64,000 nucleotides of DNA from Cristatella mucedo (GCA_009760855.2 WPIO01000115.1:1038501-1102500); one strand, 5' to 3'; shown: positions 34,946 to 48,075, counted from the stretch's first letter. The notes: generated by a model from the letters alone, not told the origin. Numbers and translations are program-made.

Positions 34946-36290
34946 ATAAACCTGAAAGTGGTCGAGTTTCATGAGGGCACAACATCAAACGTATTATAAT
35001 TACCATTTTAAGACTATGAAGATTTTAGCAGTAATACTTATGACGACTTACTTGCTATAATTAAAGCACACTTACATTAATCCAAAATTCAGTAACATCA
35101 TTTTTCAATAACTTTGCTACAAGATTTCCCAAGATTGAGTCAGCCACTCAACTTTGGTGCGAATTAAACTCTAAAAAACTAGGTAATTCTTGCTGAATTC
35201 AGCACTTCGATAACTGAGCTTTCTTGATTATGTGCACATCCCAGGAAGAGCTCCAGCGGCTGGTCTTAATTAGCTACCATCAGCAATAAAGCTTGAGAGC
35301 AGTGACGGCTTCAGGAACATTCTTCTGTCAGTGATACGACTCTTGCAGCTAAAACCCACATAGAAAAAAGGGTATTGGGCACCGGAAAGTCTAATTAAAC
35401 TAGCACCGAAGGTGTGTCTGCAATCGAAGTGGATTGAGCCACTCCCAACAGGCTCTTGCAATTCAAAATGTTTGCCGTCTTTGGCGATGAAGTTCCTGGA
35501 GACTTTTCATTCAGCAACTACGATTGAAGAATTTGCATCAAGTCGATAATGAGGTTGGCCCAGAATGTACCGTTTTTGAAGCTTTAATTATATAGACTTA
35601 TTGTGATATAATCGCCTCTTTGCCTCAAGAAAGGGCGTCTTGAATACGGCATGTACCTATTCAAAATACCCCTACTTCCATGGACGGATTCGGTACTGAT
35701 GTTTCGTCAAATTTGCCCTTGCAACCACTTCAAGGCTCTCTGCCTGCTGTAGAGAAAAGTCAGAACAGTTGCAGCCAACTAGAAGAGCAAGTAGCTTCAG
35801 ACTAGCAAATGCAAACACTATTACGATACTGCCTTTTAGCTGCTGTCTGTAACCGGAACGCCGGCACACCTTCAACAGGCCTAAATGTTGCTGCAGGTTA
35901 AGGTATCTACAGCATCGGTCATATATGGACTGATTGAATTCTTCGATGGTTATATGTTGTATAACGGTGTCTCCGGCGGAGGCTGTTCTAGGAAGAGTCT
36001 CACGGAGATAAATCGGGTGCAATTGCATGGTAAACCAAATTCTGCTTAATTCCTCTCAACGGGCACATATATGAGAGCTCGATCAATCGCAGGATACAAC
36101 AGGAAATACTAGCTGTTTTAGTGGCCCGCGGCCGCTGCTTCAATGGCTGAACGTTTAGCCACAGGTGAAGATGTGTATAAGTGTCAGTTGCTTTGCTGAT
36201 TACAACAGAAATCGCAGGCCCACAAAACATCCCTTCCCCAATAGCTAATATATTTCATAGTAACCTAGCCCGGCTGGTGAAGGGACGACC
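34946..36290. other. No gene recognised
   Basis: Minus frame 35672-36028 (118 codons) shares a short motif with 37.85 kb (TASAGDTVIQ against TASSRDTIIQ) and may be part of an unassigned repeat. Nothing else supported. Confidence 0.4.
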
Positions 36291-37014
36291 CTCACGACTG
36301 GAATGCTGTGTAGCCATTGGCTCCCCCCGTTCTCCTCTTCTGCATGCTCAGGCGGTTCATTGTCCGGCGGTTTGTCTTTTGGATTGTCAGGATATCAATT
36401 TAGCATTAACGAGTCCGACTACTTGCATGGGGCGCCGGCTATGTCACAGCTACTCCCAGGAGGCGCATGTCAGCTCTGCCCCACGCGAGTAACCGGTTAA
36501 AGATGCTGCCCACCATTAGGCAAAGGTGGGGCTCGCACAGTTGCTCTTCACCGCCAACACGCTCTTGAGCGCTGCTCTCTGAGGCCACTGAGATGCTCAC
36601 TGTTGCTACCAGGCAGGCACAGCTGCTCTTGGCGGCCAACATACCGGTCTCACGGTCGCATTTCGCTGCCACAGCCACGCTCTGGCTGCTGCAGCCAAGA
36701 TGTCACTCTCGTGGGCTGCTGGGCCTGGTCACAGTCTACTATCACCTCACCGATGACCGAAATCTCGTGGTGATCCTCTGCACTCTGGGCCAATACGCTA
36801 GTGTTCGCTCTCTCCACCACGAAGAACTTCTTCCCACTGAGCTCCTTGGCTGAGACTTTGCTCTCTTGGCATTATTTGCCGACATGATGCTCTCCTTCGC
36901 TAGGACGCTCTGGCTGATGCACTTCGCCGCCGAGACTATGCTCGCTTGACCCACCTGTGATGTTGCACTGGCTGCTATCGCCTCGCCACGGACCACAACC
37001 AATGCGTGCTGGAA
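36291..37014. other. GC-richer block, semi-repetitive, no gene assigned
   Basis: Higher GC than its surroundings with loosely repeated CGCTCTGGCTGCTG-like and GAGACTNTGCTC-like segments. Frames on both strands are open by composition only. Confidence 0.4.
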
Positions 37015-37370
37015 ACCGTCATATGTAGAAGCTTTAGCTCTGCAGGTCCCAGACTTTGGAACTCACTTCCACAATTTTCACGAAGCAACGATAACTAATC
37101 TCCTACTTCCGACTACGGCACATCCTTTTCAGTGGTCCTGAGCTGCTACTTCTATGCTGCTCACTACCTCAACTGCTCTCCTGACTCTGCTATGCTTCCC
37201 ACTTTCTCTTTGTTGCGTGAGACGAAGTCTGTTGGCTACCTGAATGCGTACCGAAAGCCGCTTAGGCTGTTAGTGAGCTATGCAACACTATCCTGGATAA
37301 CACCCACGTGGTCTTTATGACTTTGTGGAGTTACAGACGGAGATACATTATTACATTACAACATTAGCGT
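37015..37370 (+). mobile_element. LINE B 3' fragment
   Basis: Begins at AAGCTTTAGCTCTGCAGGTC (the SFSSAGP motif region) and runs to ACTTTGTGGAGTTACAGACG and a short (ATTAC)n tail near 37365. 5' truncated. Confidence 0.75.
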
Positions 37371-38039
37371 TTTTGTGCTGCACCTCCTTCGTCTCCCGCT
37401 GCTGCCGCTGATCATTGCACCGTTCTGGTGCTCTACGGCTGTTTGGGCTACTCTGTCAGAAACAGTACCATACCTGCATCCTCAGCCGGTATAGCCTTCG
37501 GATAGCTGTGGCATTTGAATGTGTGCCCCTCGTCTGCCTGCCTTTTGAAGGCAATATACGGCGCTCTCGTCCTCAAGGCCGACCTCCTAATCTGTCGCCC
37601 ACAAGAAGATCAGAATTCACTCTATTCGCAGCATGAATAGTCTAGCTTTAAGTCAACATGCGGATCACTCCGATCGTGTATCGAGTTGTCGACCAAGCAC
37701 GCTGACTCAGCATATTTTGAAGGCATCGGAATCTCGAACTTTGCTACGACCTTCGCAAAGTTAGAAGCAAGGCATTAGGTTCTGTCCGCCGTTAAGCATT
37801 TCGTCCTTTAATATATGCGTTCCATATAGACCATTCTGTCTGGCAATGCTTTCGGCTCGATTAAAGCTCTCTGCGGCCAGTTGTATAATGGTGTCTCTGG
37901 AGGAGGCTGTTCTAGTGAGATTCCCGACACCGAGCCGGTGCACGTGCACCGTAAGCGAGAGACTGCTGTATTCCTCTTAAACTTTAAACTTGGGAAGTGC
38001 AACACATGACTTTGTTCGGCAAACTTAGCCAGAAGCTGG
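37371..38039. other. No gene recognised
   Basis: Minus frame 37761-37949 carries the short motif shared with 35.95 kb. Otherwise unassigned. Confidence 0.4.
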
Positions 38040-40060
38040 TGCAGGTCGGCTTAAAGTAGGCAGACTTAACCTTGGAGCTGATGCCGTCTTCTAAAGAAAG
38101 ATAACTGGAACACAACACATATATTTCATGCAGACTCACTGGAAGATATGCTGGCAAAGCCGATTTTGAGCGACAGGCTTTTCAATTTCTGAATCGCACT
38201 TGGTTTGATTTTGTTACTAATAAGTTGGTTTTATCCTTATTCAATTTAGGACCATTTTCTGCCATCCATGTTTGGATGTTATCAGTGCATGCAGCAACTG
38301 AGTTTATAAAATTCCACTTGCTGGAGGCATAGAAGGTAATGCCTAGATTGTGCTTGGCAATCACCTTGGCGATTGGAAGAGTATAATTGGTGATTAAAAA
38401 CAGGACCAAGCAAGGAGGAGCCTCGAGGTACACCTTATTTTAGAGGTCTATAGGACTATATTTGCCCATTGAAATCAACACTGTGGAGTCTCCCACTGAA
38501 CTAATGCCTGAGCCAATGCATTGCAGTGCCTGTCTCTTGGTCTTTCGTGCTCTTACCTAACTCGAGTCGCTGCTTCTAAAGAAACTGTATCACTCGATTA
38601 TTTGCTGGACTTCGTCTGATAGTAAGCCTCGTGATCTATTGTATAGCTGGGATAGCCACTGTCGGCCATTACAGCAATTGGTCTATTCCTGTCCTATTCC
38701 TCCCTCACGTGACTGAGTCAACCACTGAAATTCTGCCACAAAATCCCCTTAACGCCTGGGGTTATAGCAATGCTGGTCACTATCTACGGATAAATGGTAC
38801 AATTAAAACAAAGCATGTTAAATATGCTACAAATATCAAGAAGGTTGTTAAATTTTTGTCAATCGATGGGTCGCCAAAAAAACTTTAGCCGAGATCCCGG
38901 GATACTATCCTATTCCCGCCATGGAGCCCGGCTACTTATGCCCGTTCTTGGTCGTTATGCTGGTCCTTCGGCAACCGTAGTTCAAGGATCATTTGATCGG
39001 GTACACCCAGTGGATATAGGGTCCAAAGGACTTGTTGTTTTCTTTGATTGGGATTGAACTTCAGGACAAGATCACTAAAGATCAGCTTAAACGTATACAT
39101 TGAGGTGCAGCCAGCCATCGGGGCAAAGCATTCGATTAGGGGGCGTCTTTATTGCACTGATGAACTCCCTGACTTTGCTTATTGACAAAGTATCGAGGGA
39201 AGCTATCGGCTAGATCGTCAGGATCGTGGGGTAAGGAGCTAATCTGGGAGCGGTTGAGGAGAAATTTGATCGTTGTCATCATTAGTTTTCGATTGTTCAT
39301 CTGTGATTCAACAATATTTTTAAAGAAGCTAGACTCGCCAATTGCTGGGATTAATTGGAATGACCTACAGTAGTCCTCACGTGCCTGTCGATGGGCAGTA
39401 AGTCCTTATCTTGTGCATGTTTTTCAAGCTTGGGCTTAGTAGGCCTGGCTAGTTTAATGTCCGTACTAAACCGTAGGCCGTCTGCTCGAGGGTGCACAGT
39501 GCACCATAGTCAGAGGTGCAAGCTTGTCGAGCGTGTCAGGTTGTGTCGTGTTGCCGCTATCTATCAATGTTAACTAATCGGTGAGGGAACTGAGCAGCAA
39601 AGGCTAAACATATATTCTTGCACAGAAGGCATTGATTTTATTGGCCTTGACGTTTCGAGATTCACAGGTTATTTTAGAGGAGGAGGTGGGCACACACTGT
39701 AGATTAAATGAGATCTGCATGTGGAAAGATAAGCAGGATTTGGTAATAATTGGTGATGACAAATGCAGTTGAATAAGAAAATCTGGTCGAGTGTTTGACC
39801 CCTAATGTGAGTAGGACCATGCACGTGAGCCGCAAGAGACAATGAGTCAGTCAATGCACGAAATTCAGTGCTTAAGGCGTAAGATGAGTAATGAAAGTGA
39901 AAGTTGAAATCAACCATAACGAGGAAGGATCGATTTCTTGCACATAGAATCAAAATTAAATCGGAGGAATCTGAGATGAAGAAAGATTTGCTACCTGGTG
40001 CGGTAGACTACTGTCATCAGTGGTAGCTTTTTTCGGGTGAGACCTTTGCAATGTATTTAA
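38040..40060 (-). mobile_element. LINE A copy with endonuclease, linker and RT remnants, minus strand
   Basis: The only copy here that reaches the endonuclease. On minus, about 40060-39669 reads the C-terminal part of an APE-type endonuclease: SDLILILCARNRSFLVMVDF then NFHF (the GDFN catalytic motif changed to VDFN), and HVHGPTHIRGQTLDQIF with the terminal THxxGxTLDxIF motif. About 39420-39130 reads the linker (SSFFKNIVESQMNNRKLMM, then FLLNRSQISSLPHDPDDLAD), and 38433-38182 the RT after the palm. The stretch 38560-38900 is unrelated or very diverged. Stops and shifts are frequent, so the copy is dead, but it fixes the element's order as endonuclease, then RT. Confidence 0.75.
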
Positions 40061-40283
40061 AAGACTGCTTACTAGTATGGCAGTCGATGGCTGGCTGAAT
40101 TGAGTACGTTTTACATTTTTCAGCAGCCCAAAGATTCTTACAATGAATTCCTACTTTGATTGCTGAATTTCGGTAAACTTCCTACTTCGTCGTACACAAA
40201 TCGTAACACAAGAAAGATACGTTGATGTACTGTCGGCGAAGAGAACAAGAAGGCGATTGAAAGATCGACGGTGAGATGGAGAC

Positions 40284-40290
<7 letters not shown>

Positions 40291-40358
<68 letters not shown>
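40291..40358. repeat. (GA)n microsatellite
   Basis: Almost pure (GA)n over about 68 bases. Confidence 0.95.
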
Positions 40359-40359
<1 letters not shown>

Positions 40360-40744
40360 GAGAAATCAGACCAGCTTACTCCCATTCGCTGAAATTGGTT
40401 TCCAGGCTCAATGCTGCTGCCTATTTCATTCTGCTTTGCACCACTGCATCTCAGGAATATTCAAAATCGCTTAACGCACTGTTATTGTACCGTATGGAGT
40501 GAATCTCGGGCGTGTGAAATTTGAAACTTTCTAAAACAACCCGATACTGCCATCCGGCGTTCTAGACTTCCAGACAGCACGTCTCTCGTCGCATGCTGGA
40601 CATGCTGTGTTAACTTTTATGGGAGCATGCAACTCTACAAGTTCGTATCAGACTCTTTTCCTGAGCTACCAAAAGATCATGAAGTGTTGAGTAAGGTGAG
40701 GTGATAGATATAATACCAAAGCTATACTATAGGTGAGTTTATTC
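40359..40744. other. No feature recognised
   Basis: Unassigned DNA between the microsatellite and the 1.3-kb repeat. Confidence 0.45.
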
Positions 40745-41990
40745 ATAGAGCATATTCCAGATTTCAACAATGAGACATACGTGCTGACGAACCTTAATGA
40801 CTCGGGAGGCTAGTAGTTTCTAGCCAAGAGCAGCAGCCATATAAAGCCCTGCAAGTGGCCACACATTAATTGGCGTTGGCCATAATACATCTTATGAAAA
40901 AACGATCCTAAAACAGGTAGATGCTCCACATTTACCGGTTTCGTGATTGGAGAACTCCAAAACAGCCGTCCTGGATGACTCTAAATGGGAACTGGACAAC
41001 AATTTTGACAAGGCAGCTAAACGTTGTCTTCAGCACAATCGACTTGTTAACAGAGGTGAAATTGTGAACTTTCTCTATTAGTTAATCTTCAGACCTATAA
41101 AAATCCTGACTGCAGAGCTGCAATACATTCAGGGAATTCCAAGCGACGATGCAAGCAACTTTATTACTAGGATTAGCGATTGGCAATGCACTGACAGCAA
41201 GCAATCAACCTCAACGGGTAGGCTACTCAGGGACAGGTTTTGATCTTGATTGCCAATAGGATTAATCAAATTCTGGCGTCGAGAGCTCCATCGCATTCAA
41301 AAAACAAGTCGCAAATAGCATACGAATAGGGTTCGATCTTATAGCCATCCCTAACCTCAAATCATGAAAGATCAATGAAATAGAAACAGTTCTGCCACTA
41401 AAGCCTTGGCAAGGCGGTCTTCAACAGATGAAATCAACCTCAGTTTTCTGGGACAGTTTTTGGTGTTGTATACTTACTGAAGTGCCTTAGGTAGAGGGCG
41501 GCTTAAAAGTGCTTTCAACTGAGTTTCGTGGAAATAAGTGTTATAAAACCAGCCTCGGAATGACACAATTGCATGGATAACCTAAATATCAACCACCAAA
41601 AAAGTAGAGCAGCCATCTTTGAACTCGGTTGCCAAAATATGGTTTAGATTGAATGCCTGGCAGCATGCTCGTCATTTTCACTAGCCTGTTTGGGATGGCC
41701 AGCACCCAATTACTGATGGCCGAATGAAATACCTGCAGTTAAGAGCGATGCCTAGAGGCCAGGCAGGCAACAGCTCACTATTCCCACAGTCTCAGAGCTG
41801 ACAGGGCTTATCAAACCTTTGATGTAGCGTGTGGCTTGCTTGTTCTGAAGTGCAGACGTTCACATGCATATATCTACCTCTCCTATTTGAACATCGGTTA
41901 GGAGAAAGCAGAATGATCCGAGATCTGGTTGGCATAATTTCTCACCTCCAGAACCAGAAAATGTATCAAGCGTTGCTTGTGGATGTCACA
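40745..41990 (+). repeat. Diverged 1.3-kb direct repeat, copy 2
   Basis: Same order and orientation as 23940-25245. Copy 2 has several stops in the + reading that is open in copy 1 (around 41065-41110), but ends with an acceptor-like TTTCTCACCTCCAG and an open run NQKMYQALLVDVTIPVEIID (from about 41950). Copy 1 has CTTACCTACAG and NQQAC at the same place. If coding, both copies are decayed paralogues. Confidence 0.65.
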
Positions 41991-42289
41991 ATTCCTGTGG
42001 AAATCATTGACAGGCAGACAACGGAAACCATACTTACAAAAAATTAAGGCTCATTCAACAGCGAAATCTGTTGTACGATCGCATGTCTCTAGCAAAGGGA
42101 ATTCTGCAGGTGCTATCAAGCAGTCGTTTTGCTATTAGCCATATTTCCTATTTCGATTTATAGATTCTAATGAGTTTTATTGATTAGTGGAGGAGGTCAA
42201 TTACTTCACAACAATCTTGCTACTTCTTTATGACTCAGGTGATGCTTAGCAGTCATATCCGTCTACTTTCCTCTGCTTAACAATATACA

Positions 42290-42560
42290 ATTTTGGAATT
42301 GCTTGGACAAGGATGCCACACTCAAGAGGGTCCATCAATTCGTGACCACTCGTCTCGAATTGTGAGAATATGGTAATATTACATGTGCATAGTATCCTTA
42401 AACAACTTAATCTCGTTCGGGGTACTTTATATGTGCTGTAAAGGAAGCAGGAAGCATTATAGAATGGTTAGTGGTAGCATGTTAAATGTCAGTAGCCTTA
42501 ACTTGGTTAGAGATGATAGTCGCAGAGTCACCATGCACCGGTACTTTGGTGATAAAAATC
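42290..42560. mobile_element. LINE A fragments, both orientations
   Basis: 42298-42364 on + matches the RT segment reading LDKDTTSKLVHAFVTSRLDF. 42390-42560 on - matches the 3'UTR (ACTTAATCTCGTTCGGGGTA as hairpin remnant). Both are decayed. Confidence 0.5.
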
Positions 42561-43048
42561 GGTTATAGGGCAATACAACACTTACAACCTGTGCGAAATC
42601 CTGCATCCAGGCTTTTCTGAAGGGAGCGTCACGTTTGCCTCATTGCACCACTTTTCACTGAAAATTCTGGCTGCCCCTAAGCCAGCGTATCTTATTACAA
42701 GATTGATTTTCTAACCTGTGGGTACCAATTCTTGTGCACCATCCCAACTCTTCGAACTACTCCTCCATTCGACGCCGTCGTCTAACCACAGGTGACGTCG
42801 CTTCTACAGTTTCAAACTATGAAAAATAAGCTAATTTGACGCATTGAATATTTAGAAATCAAGAACTTGAGGTTGACTGCATGTCTACTTGAAACCATTA
42901 AATTCCAAGAATGGCTTTTGTGCATAATCACTAAACCTTGGGCTTGAACGAGACTTTAGATTAATAACGATCAAACCTATCGGAAAATAGATGTAATCAA
43001 AAGATGTATTGACTTGGAAAGATATATGATAAAAGTGCATATATGTAT

Positions 43049-43049
<1 letters not shown>
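42561..43049. other. No feature recognised
   Basis: Unassigned AT-rich DNA. Confidence 0.45.
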
Positions 43050-43082
<33 letters not shown>

Positions 43083-43128
43083 TAATATATGTATATATAT
43101 ACATATATATGTGTGTGTATATATATGT
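43050..43128. repeat. (TA)n-rich microsatellite
   Basis: Interrupted (TA)n with ATGTATATA units. Confidence 0.9.
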
Positions 43129-43309
43129 GCATAGGCAGCATTTCCACAAAAGATGATATGGTATTATGTTTTCCAAAGATGTAACTAATTGCTGACACTA
43201 ACGTGTGGGTTCAAGCACTTGTCAGGCCGCCAGTTGACATGAAGGGGGAGGGCACATCCCCTTAGAAGCCTGTACTGCTGCTTTGTCTAAAAATAATTCA
43301 TTTGCTTAG

Positions 43310-43432
43310 TGCCATAATAGACAATCTCTCTTCAGGTACTTCATTTATATCTTGAGGCTCGAGCCAAGACCTCAGCCAGACCTTGGTTTGGTAGAGCACC
43401 TCAACCACTGGACCAAACCTGCTCAGCTTTCA
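43310..43432 (-). mobile_element. SINE-1 copy, minus strand
   Basis: On minus: GGTTTGGTCCAGTGGTTGAG (tRNA-like A-box region), TGGCTGAGGTCTTGGCTCGA (B-box region), then a tail ending in AGAGATTGTC. Confidence 0.7.
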
Positions 43433-45284
43433 TAGCTGCAAGATGGTGGGGTGATATTGGCTGCAATTTTCCCATTCAAAACCCAACTGCAGCATGCATA
43501 CATTAGTCTGAGTGTTCGCTGCTACTGGAACGGAAGCTGAGTTTCTGTTATATTCATCTAACACCTGTCTGAATTAAAGCAAGTCATGATCACTGGAAAA
43601 ATACTCCACGGTCTCCACCGTGGTAGGCTTATTGCAATTTCCACCAGTGAAACCCTGACGAGGCTCTTCAGATCATTGGTTGTCTCCTCGCTGCTCCAGT
43701 ACAGAAAATTCACATCCACAATGTTAGTGGATTGCTGACCTAAGTGTGTGTTTTCAGGCCTACCAAAGCACTAAATCGGCCGGTCCGGACTTCCCTGGAC
43801 ATCCACCTGAGCCTGTTTGCTCTGGCACCATTGGGCAGGCAGCCTTACTTATTTAAAGAATTCGGCAACCCACAGTATAACCATGCTCGGTTCTATAAGT
43901 CCCGACTTCGGCATCGTGCATCAAATATACCAAAAATATACTATATTCTATAGAGTGCCTGGCATTCTTTCATTTTGTTACAGGCCTCTGTTTACTTTCC
44001 GTTGTAAACTAAAATGCAAGCCCCCACTGCAGCACAGACTGGCAGTCACAGATTCAAGTAGTTGTTAGGCTGAACGTTGGCCAGCGAAAGACCAGTTAAG
44101 GAACGTAGTCTAGGTCAAACTTTGTCATTTGTGAATCTAAGCTTCTTAGAAACCGTATGCTGCTAGAGGTCGAATGTGAAAAAAACGGGATTCACATAGC
44201 AGCAGCAGCTGACCGTGGAAACACTATCCTCGTTCGTCATTTCAGAATAGCACTTGCAACGGTGCTCGTTAGGTATCAGTTCTTTGCCCCGGGAGAAGGC
44301 ACTTCACGCTAAGAAACGAAAGTGTTGACGGCCAACAGGAGTGAGATCCTAATACAAGCTCACATTTTCACGAGTTAACTCGTAAAACAACTTAGCAGAA
44401 AACTGGTGGGATCGTATAGCCAAACCTTTGGGCACATACCAGCCTGCAAATTAAACAATTCAAGTGCACAGGATTCGTGCGTATTCACCTGAAAACCATT
44501 ACCGAACCGATCCTGTCTTCTGCTCGTTCGTTCATACAAATTAATCAAAAAACCATGTTCTCTATTTGCATAGGTAGACGGTGTGTTTCTGCTCTTCCAA
44601 AACCTCTCTGAACAGTCGGCTGCAATCAAAGCCAAGCGGTAAGGTCGAGACAACCATTGCTGCTAGCTCGCAATGCAGACTACATTGTAAGACTTCAGTC
44701 GGTGGATAGCAACAATGTCTATTTGCAGCACCAAAGTTAGTTTACTCTGTTCCTCCTCCTGACATAGATTTCTCTCACGTGCATTCCGGTTCGTTGCAGA
44801 ATTCTTCCGAAAACCGAAGTTCTTGCACACATTGTGTACAGCTAAGATCTGCTTAAAGTTATTCCGATTGTTATTTGACCGTAGCTCCTAATAAATTACG
44901 TGCCTGTGGACATCTAAACGCATATCGCTTTGGGCTACCAGGTCTCTTGCACCAGCTGCTGCCTTAGCTGTAGTTTGATTCGCCCATCAGAGAGCCAGCC
45001 GATGAACAACACCAACGGCTTATCGCATAAGGCACGGAACAGCAAGACGAACGACTGCCTTCGCCCCTTCTCACACTGGAATCTCTTCTCCTCGACCCCG
45101 GCTGTCTCTTGGCTGACACTGGTGGTGAATCCACCATCTGTTCACCAGCAGGTTACCAGATTGTGTCATCGCCTCATTAGAAGCTGACCACAGCTGTGCA
45201 CAGGCCCCCCTCGAGACACTCCCATCAGCTGTTAAAGAAAGGAGCTGTACCTACCGGCCTGCATGCAACAAAATTATAATAATA
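43433..45284. other. No gene assigned
   Basis: A + frame 43744-43953 follows an acceptor-like TTTTCAG (ending near 43758) and reads RPVRTSLDIHLSLFALAPLG, which is protein-like, but I know no family for it. Other frames (44375-44653 -, 44930-45187 +) have no motif. Confidence 0.35.
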
Positions 45285-46790
45285 ATAATATAATGCACTT
45301 GATAAAGCGCCCGAAGAGAACTTAATCTCTTTCTAGGCGGTTTACATTGGCTGCAAAGTAAAATGCAATTGAATGGTGGGTAAAATCATTCTTGAAAAAC
45401 AAAATAAATGAATACTATGGTTTTGGGTGACATGAGCCGAGTCAGGATGCAAATGTGGTTAGTTGCACCATGCAAGGTGTCAGCACACATAAACGCATCA
45501 AGGACGAATCACAGGGACCCATTAAATGCTGTCCTAAATAGGTGTTTTTAAGTTCCTTTTAAATGAGGTCAGGTCAGGGGATGTTCTGTAGCAGGTAGGG
45601 AGGGAGTTCCAGGCTTTGGGAGCATACGAACTAAATGCACGGTCTCCAAAGGATTTATAGTTCGTACGAGGTATTTCTAGACTGCTGGATTCCGAAAAGC
45701 GGGTGGTATGATGATTGGCCTGATGGGGTAGTATATCTGGGGGATAGGCTGGAGCCATAGAATGAAGGGACCTAAAAGCGTGCAACAAAACCTTGCAGTC
45801 AATCCGTTGCTTGACTGGTACCCGATGCAGGGCGGTGAGAAGTGGTGTTATTTGGCAACTCAGATGCTCACGATAGAAAACCCTAACTGAGGAGTTTTGC
45901 ACCAGCTGCAATCGCCTGCTCACATATGTTAGTAGGTCACCGAGCAGTGAGTTGCAGAAGTCGGGACGGGATGTCACGAATGCAAGGACCACCTTGAACG
46001 TGGTATGCTTATCTAAACAAGCCCGAATCTTTGAAATATTATGAAGCTGAAAACAGGCAGCTTTGACCGTGGAGCTGATATGGTCGTCTAACGAGAGGTC
46101 GCTTAGGAATATGACACCTAGATTTCGAGCTGATTCGACAGGAGATATGCTGGCAGAGTCAATTATGCGCGTCAATCTTTCCAAATTGTAAATCAAACTT
46201 GGTTTGCCCATAACTAGTAAGTTAGTTTTATCATTGCTTAGTTTTAGAAAATTTGTCGCCATCCATGTGGGGATGTCATCAATACATGCAGCAATTGAGT
46301 TGAGAGAACTTGAGGTGCTCGAGGGCTGGGAGGGATCAAAGCAAAGGTAAAACTGAGTGTCATCTGCATTGAAGTGAAAGCCTAGATTGTGCTTGGCAAT
46401 CACATCAGCAAGAGGCAGAGTATAAACCACGAAAAGTACCGGACCTATTACGGAGCCCTGAGGTACTCCACATTTCAGAGGTACTTCAGATGATATTTGT
46501 CCATTCACGTCACTACTCTGGAGTCTCCCACTGGGACAGAACTTTAACCACTGCAGAGCAGTGCCAGTGATGCCCAGGCGAGATGAGAGGCGCTCTAGAA
46601 GAACTTTGTGATCGATGGTATCAAAACCTGCCGAAAGATCTAGCAAAACAAGCAGAGACACTCTACCCATGTCTTCAATCCTAAATAGGTTGTTGTATAC
46701 CCGAAGGAATGCTGACTGTGTTTAGTGATTAGCTCTAAAGCCAGAATGGAACTTCCTAGCAAGATGTTAGGTCTCAAGAAGAAAAAGGCA
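45285..46790 (-). mobile_element. LINE A copy with 378-codon open RT frame, minus strand
   Basis: The minus frame 46670-45534 runs from MGRVSLLVLLDLSAGFDTID (RT palm motif LDLSxxFDTIDH) through GVPQGSVIGPVLFVVYTLPL (the PQGS motif), FHFNADDTQFYLCF, SARNLGVIFLSDLSLDDH and SFGDRAFSSYAPKAWNSLP. In the catalytic box Tyr is replaced by Asn (FNADD for FYADD); the two Asp remain. The 3'UTR, a hairpin with one broken pair, and an (AAT)n tail at about 45275-45295 complete the 3' end. The 5' part continues with decayed coding DNA to about 46790. It is the longest open RT frame here but lacks endonuclease, so it is 5' truncated and dead. Confidence 0.9.
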
Positions 46791-46879
46791 AACAGAATAG
46801 GAGAAAAAGTATCCACAAGCTCACTCAACTTTAGACACAATAAGGAGCGAAGACTTAGATGTGCATGAGTGGATGAATG

Positions 46880-47420
46880 AAACTACTACTTTGTCGCTCA
46901 CTTTAAGGTCCCTTCATTCTATGGCTCCAGCCTATCTCTCTGACATACTCCCCCATCAGGCCAAGCATCGTACCGCCCGCTTTTCGGAATCCAACAGTCA
47001 GCAAATACCTCATACAAACCTCAAATCCTTTGGTGACCGTGCATTTAGTTCGTATGCTCCCAAAGCCTGGAACTCCCTCCCGACCTGCGTCAGAACATCC
47101 CCTGACCTGACCTCATTTAAAAGGAACTTAAAAACACACCTATTTAGGACAGCATTTAATGGATCCCTGTGATTTGTCCTTCACGTGCTTATGCGTGCTG
47201 ACACTGTGCATGCTGCCACTAATCACATTTGCATGCTGACCCTGTGCATGTCACCCCTAACCATGTTATTCATTTCGTTTGTTTTTCAAGCATGATTTTA
47301 CTTACCATTTAATTGCATTTCCCTTTGCAGCAAACGTAAAGAGCCTAGAAAGAGATTAAGTTCTCAGAGGGTGCTTTATCAAATACATTAATGTTATTAT
47401 TGTTATTATTATTATTATCG
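46880..47420 (+). mobile_element. 5'-truncated LINE A copy
   Basis: Open C-terminus LSLTLRSLHSMAPAYLSDIL ... FRTAFNGSL (46891-47172), 3'UTR, hairpin and (ATT)n tail to about 47417. It lies head to head with the 45.3-46.8-kb copy. Confidence 0.85.
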
Positions 47421-47635
47421 ATGATCAGTTTAGGATGTCATGCTAAAATGTGGCCGATGCTCCACTTATTCTGTCAGGCTTCAACCTACAAAAAACTCTT
47501 TAAACTTGAATGCATTCGCGATTGCATAGGCTATCAGGTAATGAGAAACGAGGCTGCTGATACTCTGACCTACAGTGCCTTTCCGACTCTCTGAGCTGCT
47601 GCACCGGTTTCATGCAGTGGTGAATTGGCTCCTGT

Positions 47636-47795
47636 GATGGCACACTAGGTAAGGCGGTTGCTTTCACGACCTCGGTCCCGAGGTCGTGGGTCCGATTCCT
47701 GCGGTGGGCGATCCTTTATCGCCACTGCAAGCGGTGGTGATAGCCGTAAAGGCTCTTCTGTCGCTATACAAAAAGAGGCGGTTAAATCATTTTTT
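47636..47795 (+). mobile_element. SINE-2 copy
   Basis: tRNA-like head GGCACACTAGGTAAGGCGGT, B-box GTGGGTCCGATTCCT, then CTGCAAGCGGTGGTGATAGC and GGCTCTTCTGTCGCTATACA, matching 31.75 kb. Confidence 0.7.
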
Positions 47796-47947
47796 TTAAG
47801 TGAATGGCAACCACAGTCGTGAGTTGGCGCTCAATGGCATTTACGTCTTAGGGCACAATACAAATAAATTAAACACACAAATATGTATATATAGATATAT
47901 AATGGTACCCACAAGCTTATACACGAGCATACATACATAGATATAAA

Positions 47948-47992
47948 TACACACACACACATACACACGCACACACACACACACGAACACAC

Positions 47993-48073
<81 letters not shown>
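47948..48073. repeat. (CA)n(TA)n microsatellite
   Basis: (CA)n with interruptions, then perfect (TA)n to 48072. Confidence 0.95.

Positions 48074-48075
<2 letters not shown>

Noticed and set aside
36303-36853. Overlapping open frames in a GC-richer block
   Set aside because: Open on both strands because of base composition; semi-repetitive, no domain.
43744-43953. Possible upstream DUOX exon after TTTTCAG
   Set aside because: The reading RPVRTSLDIHLSLFALAPLG does not fit any DUOX segment I know (peroxidase, EF-hands, transmembrane part).
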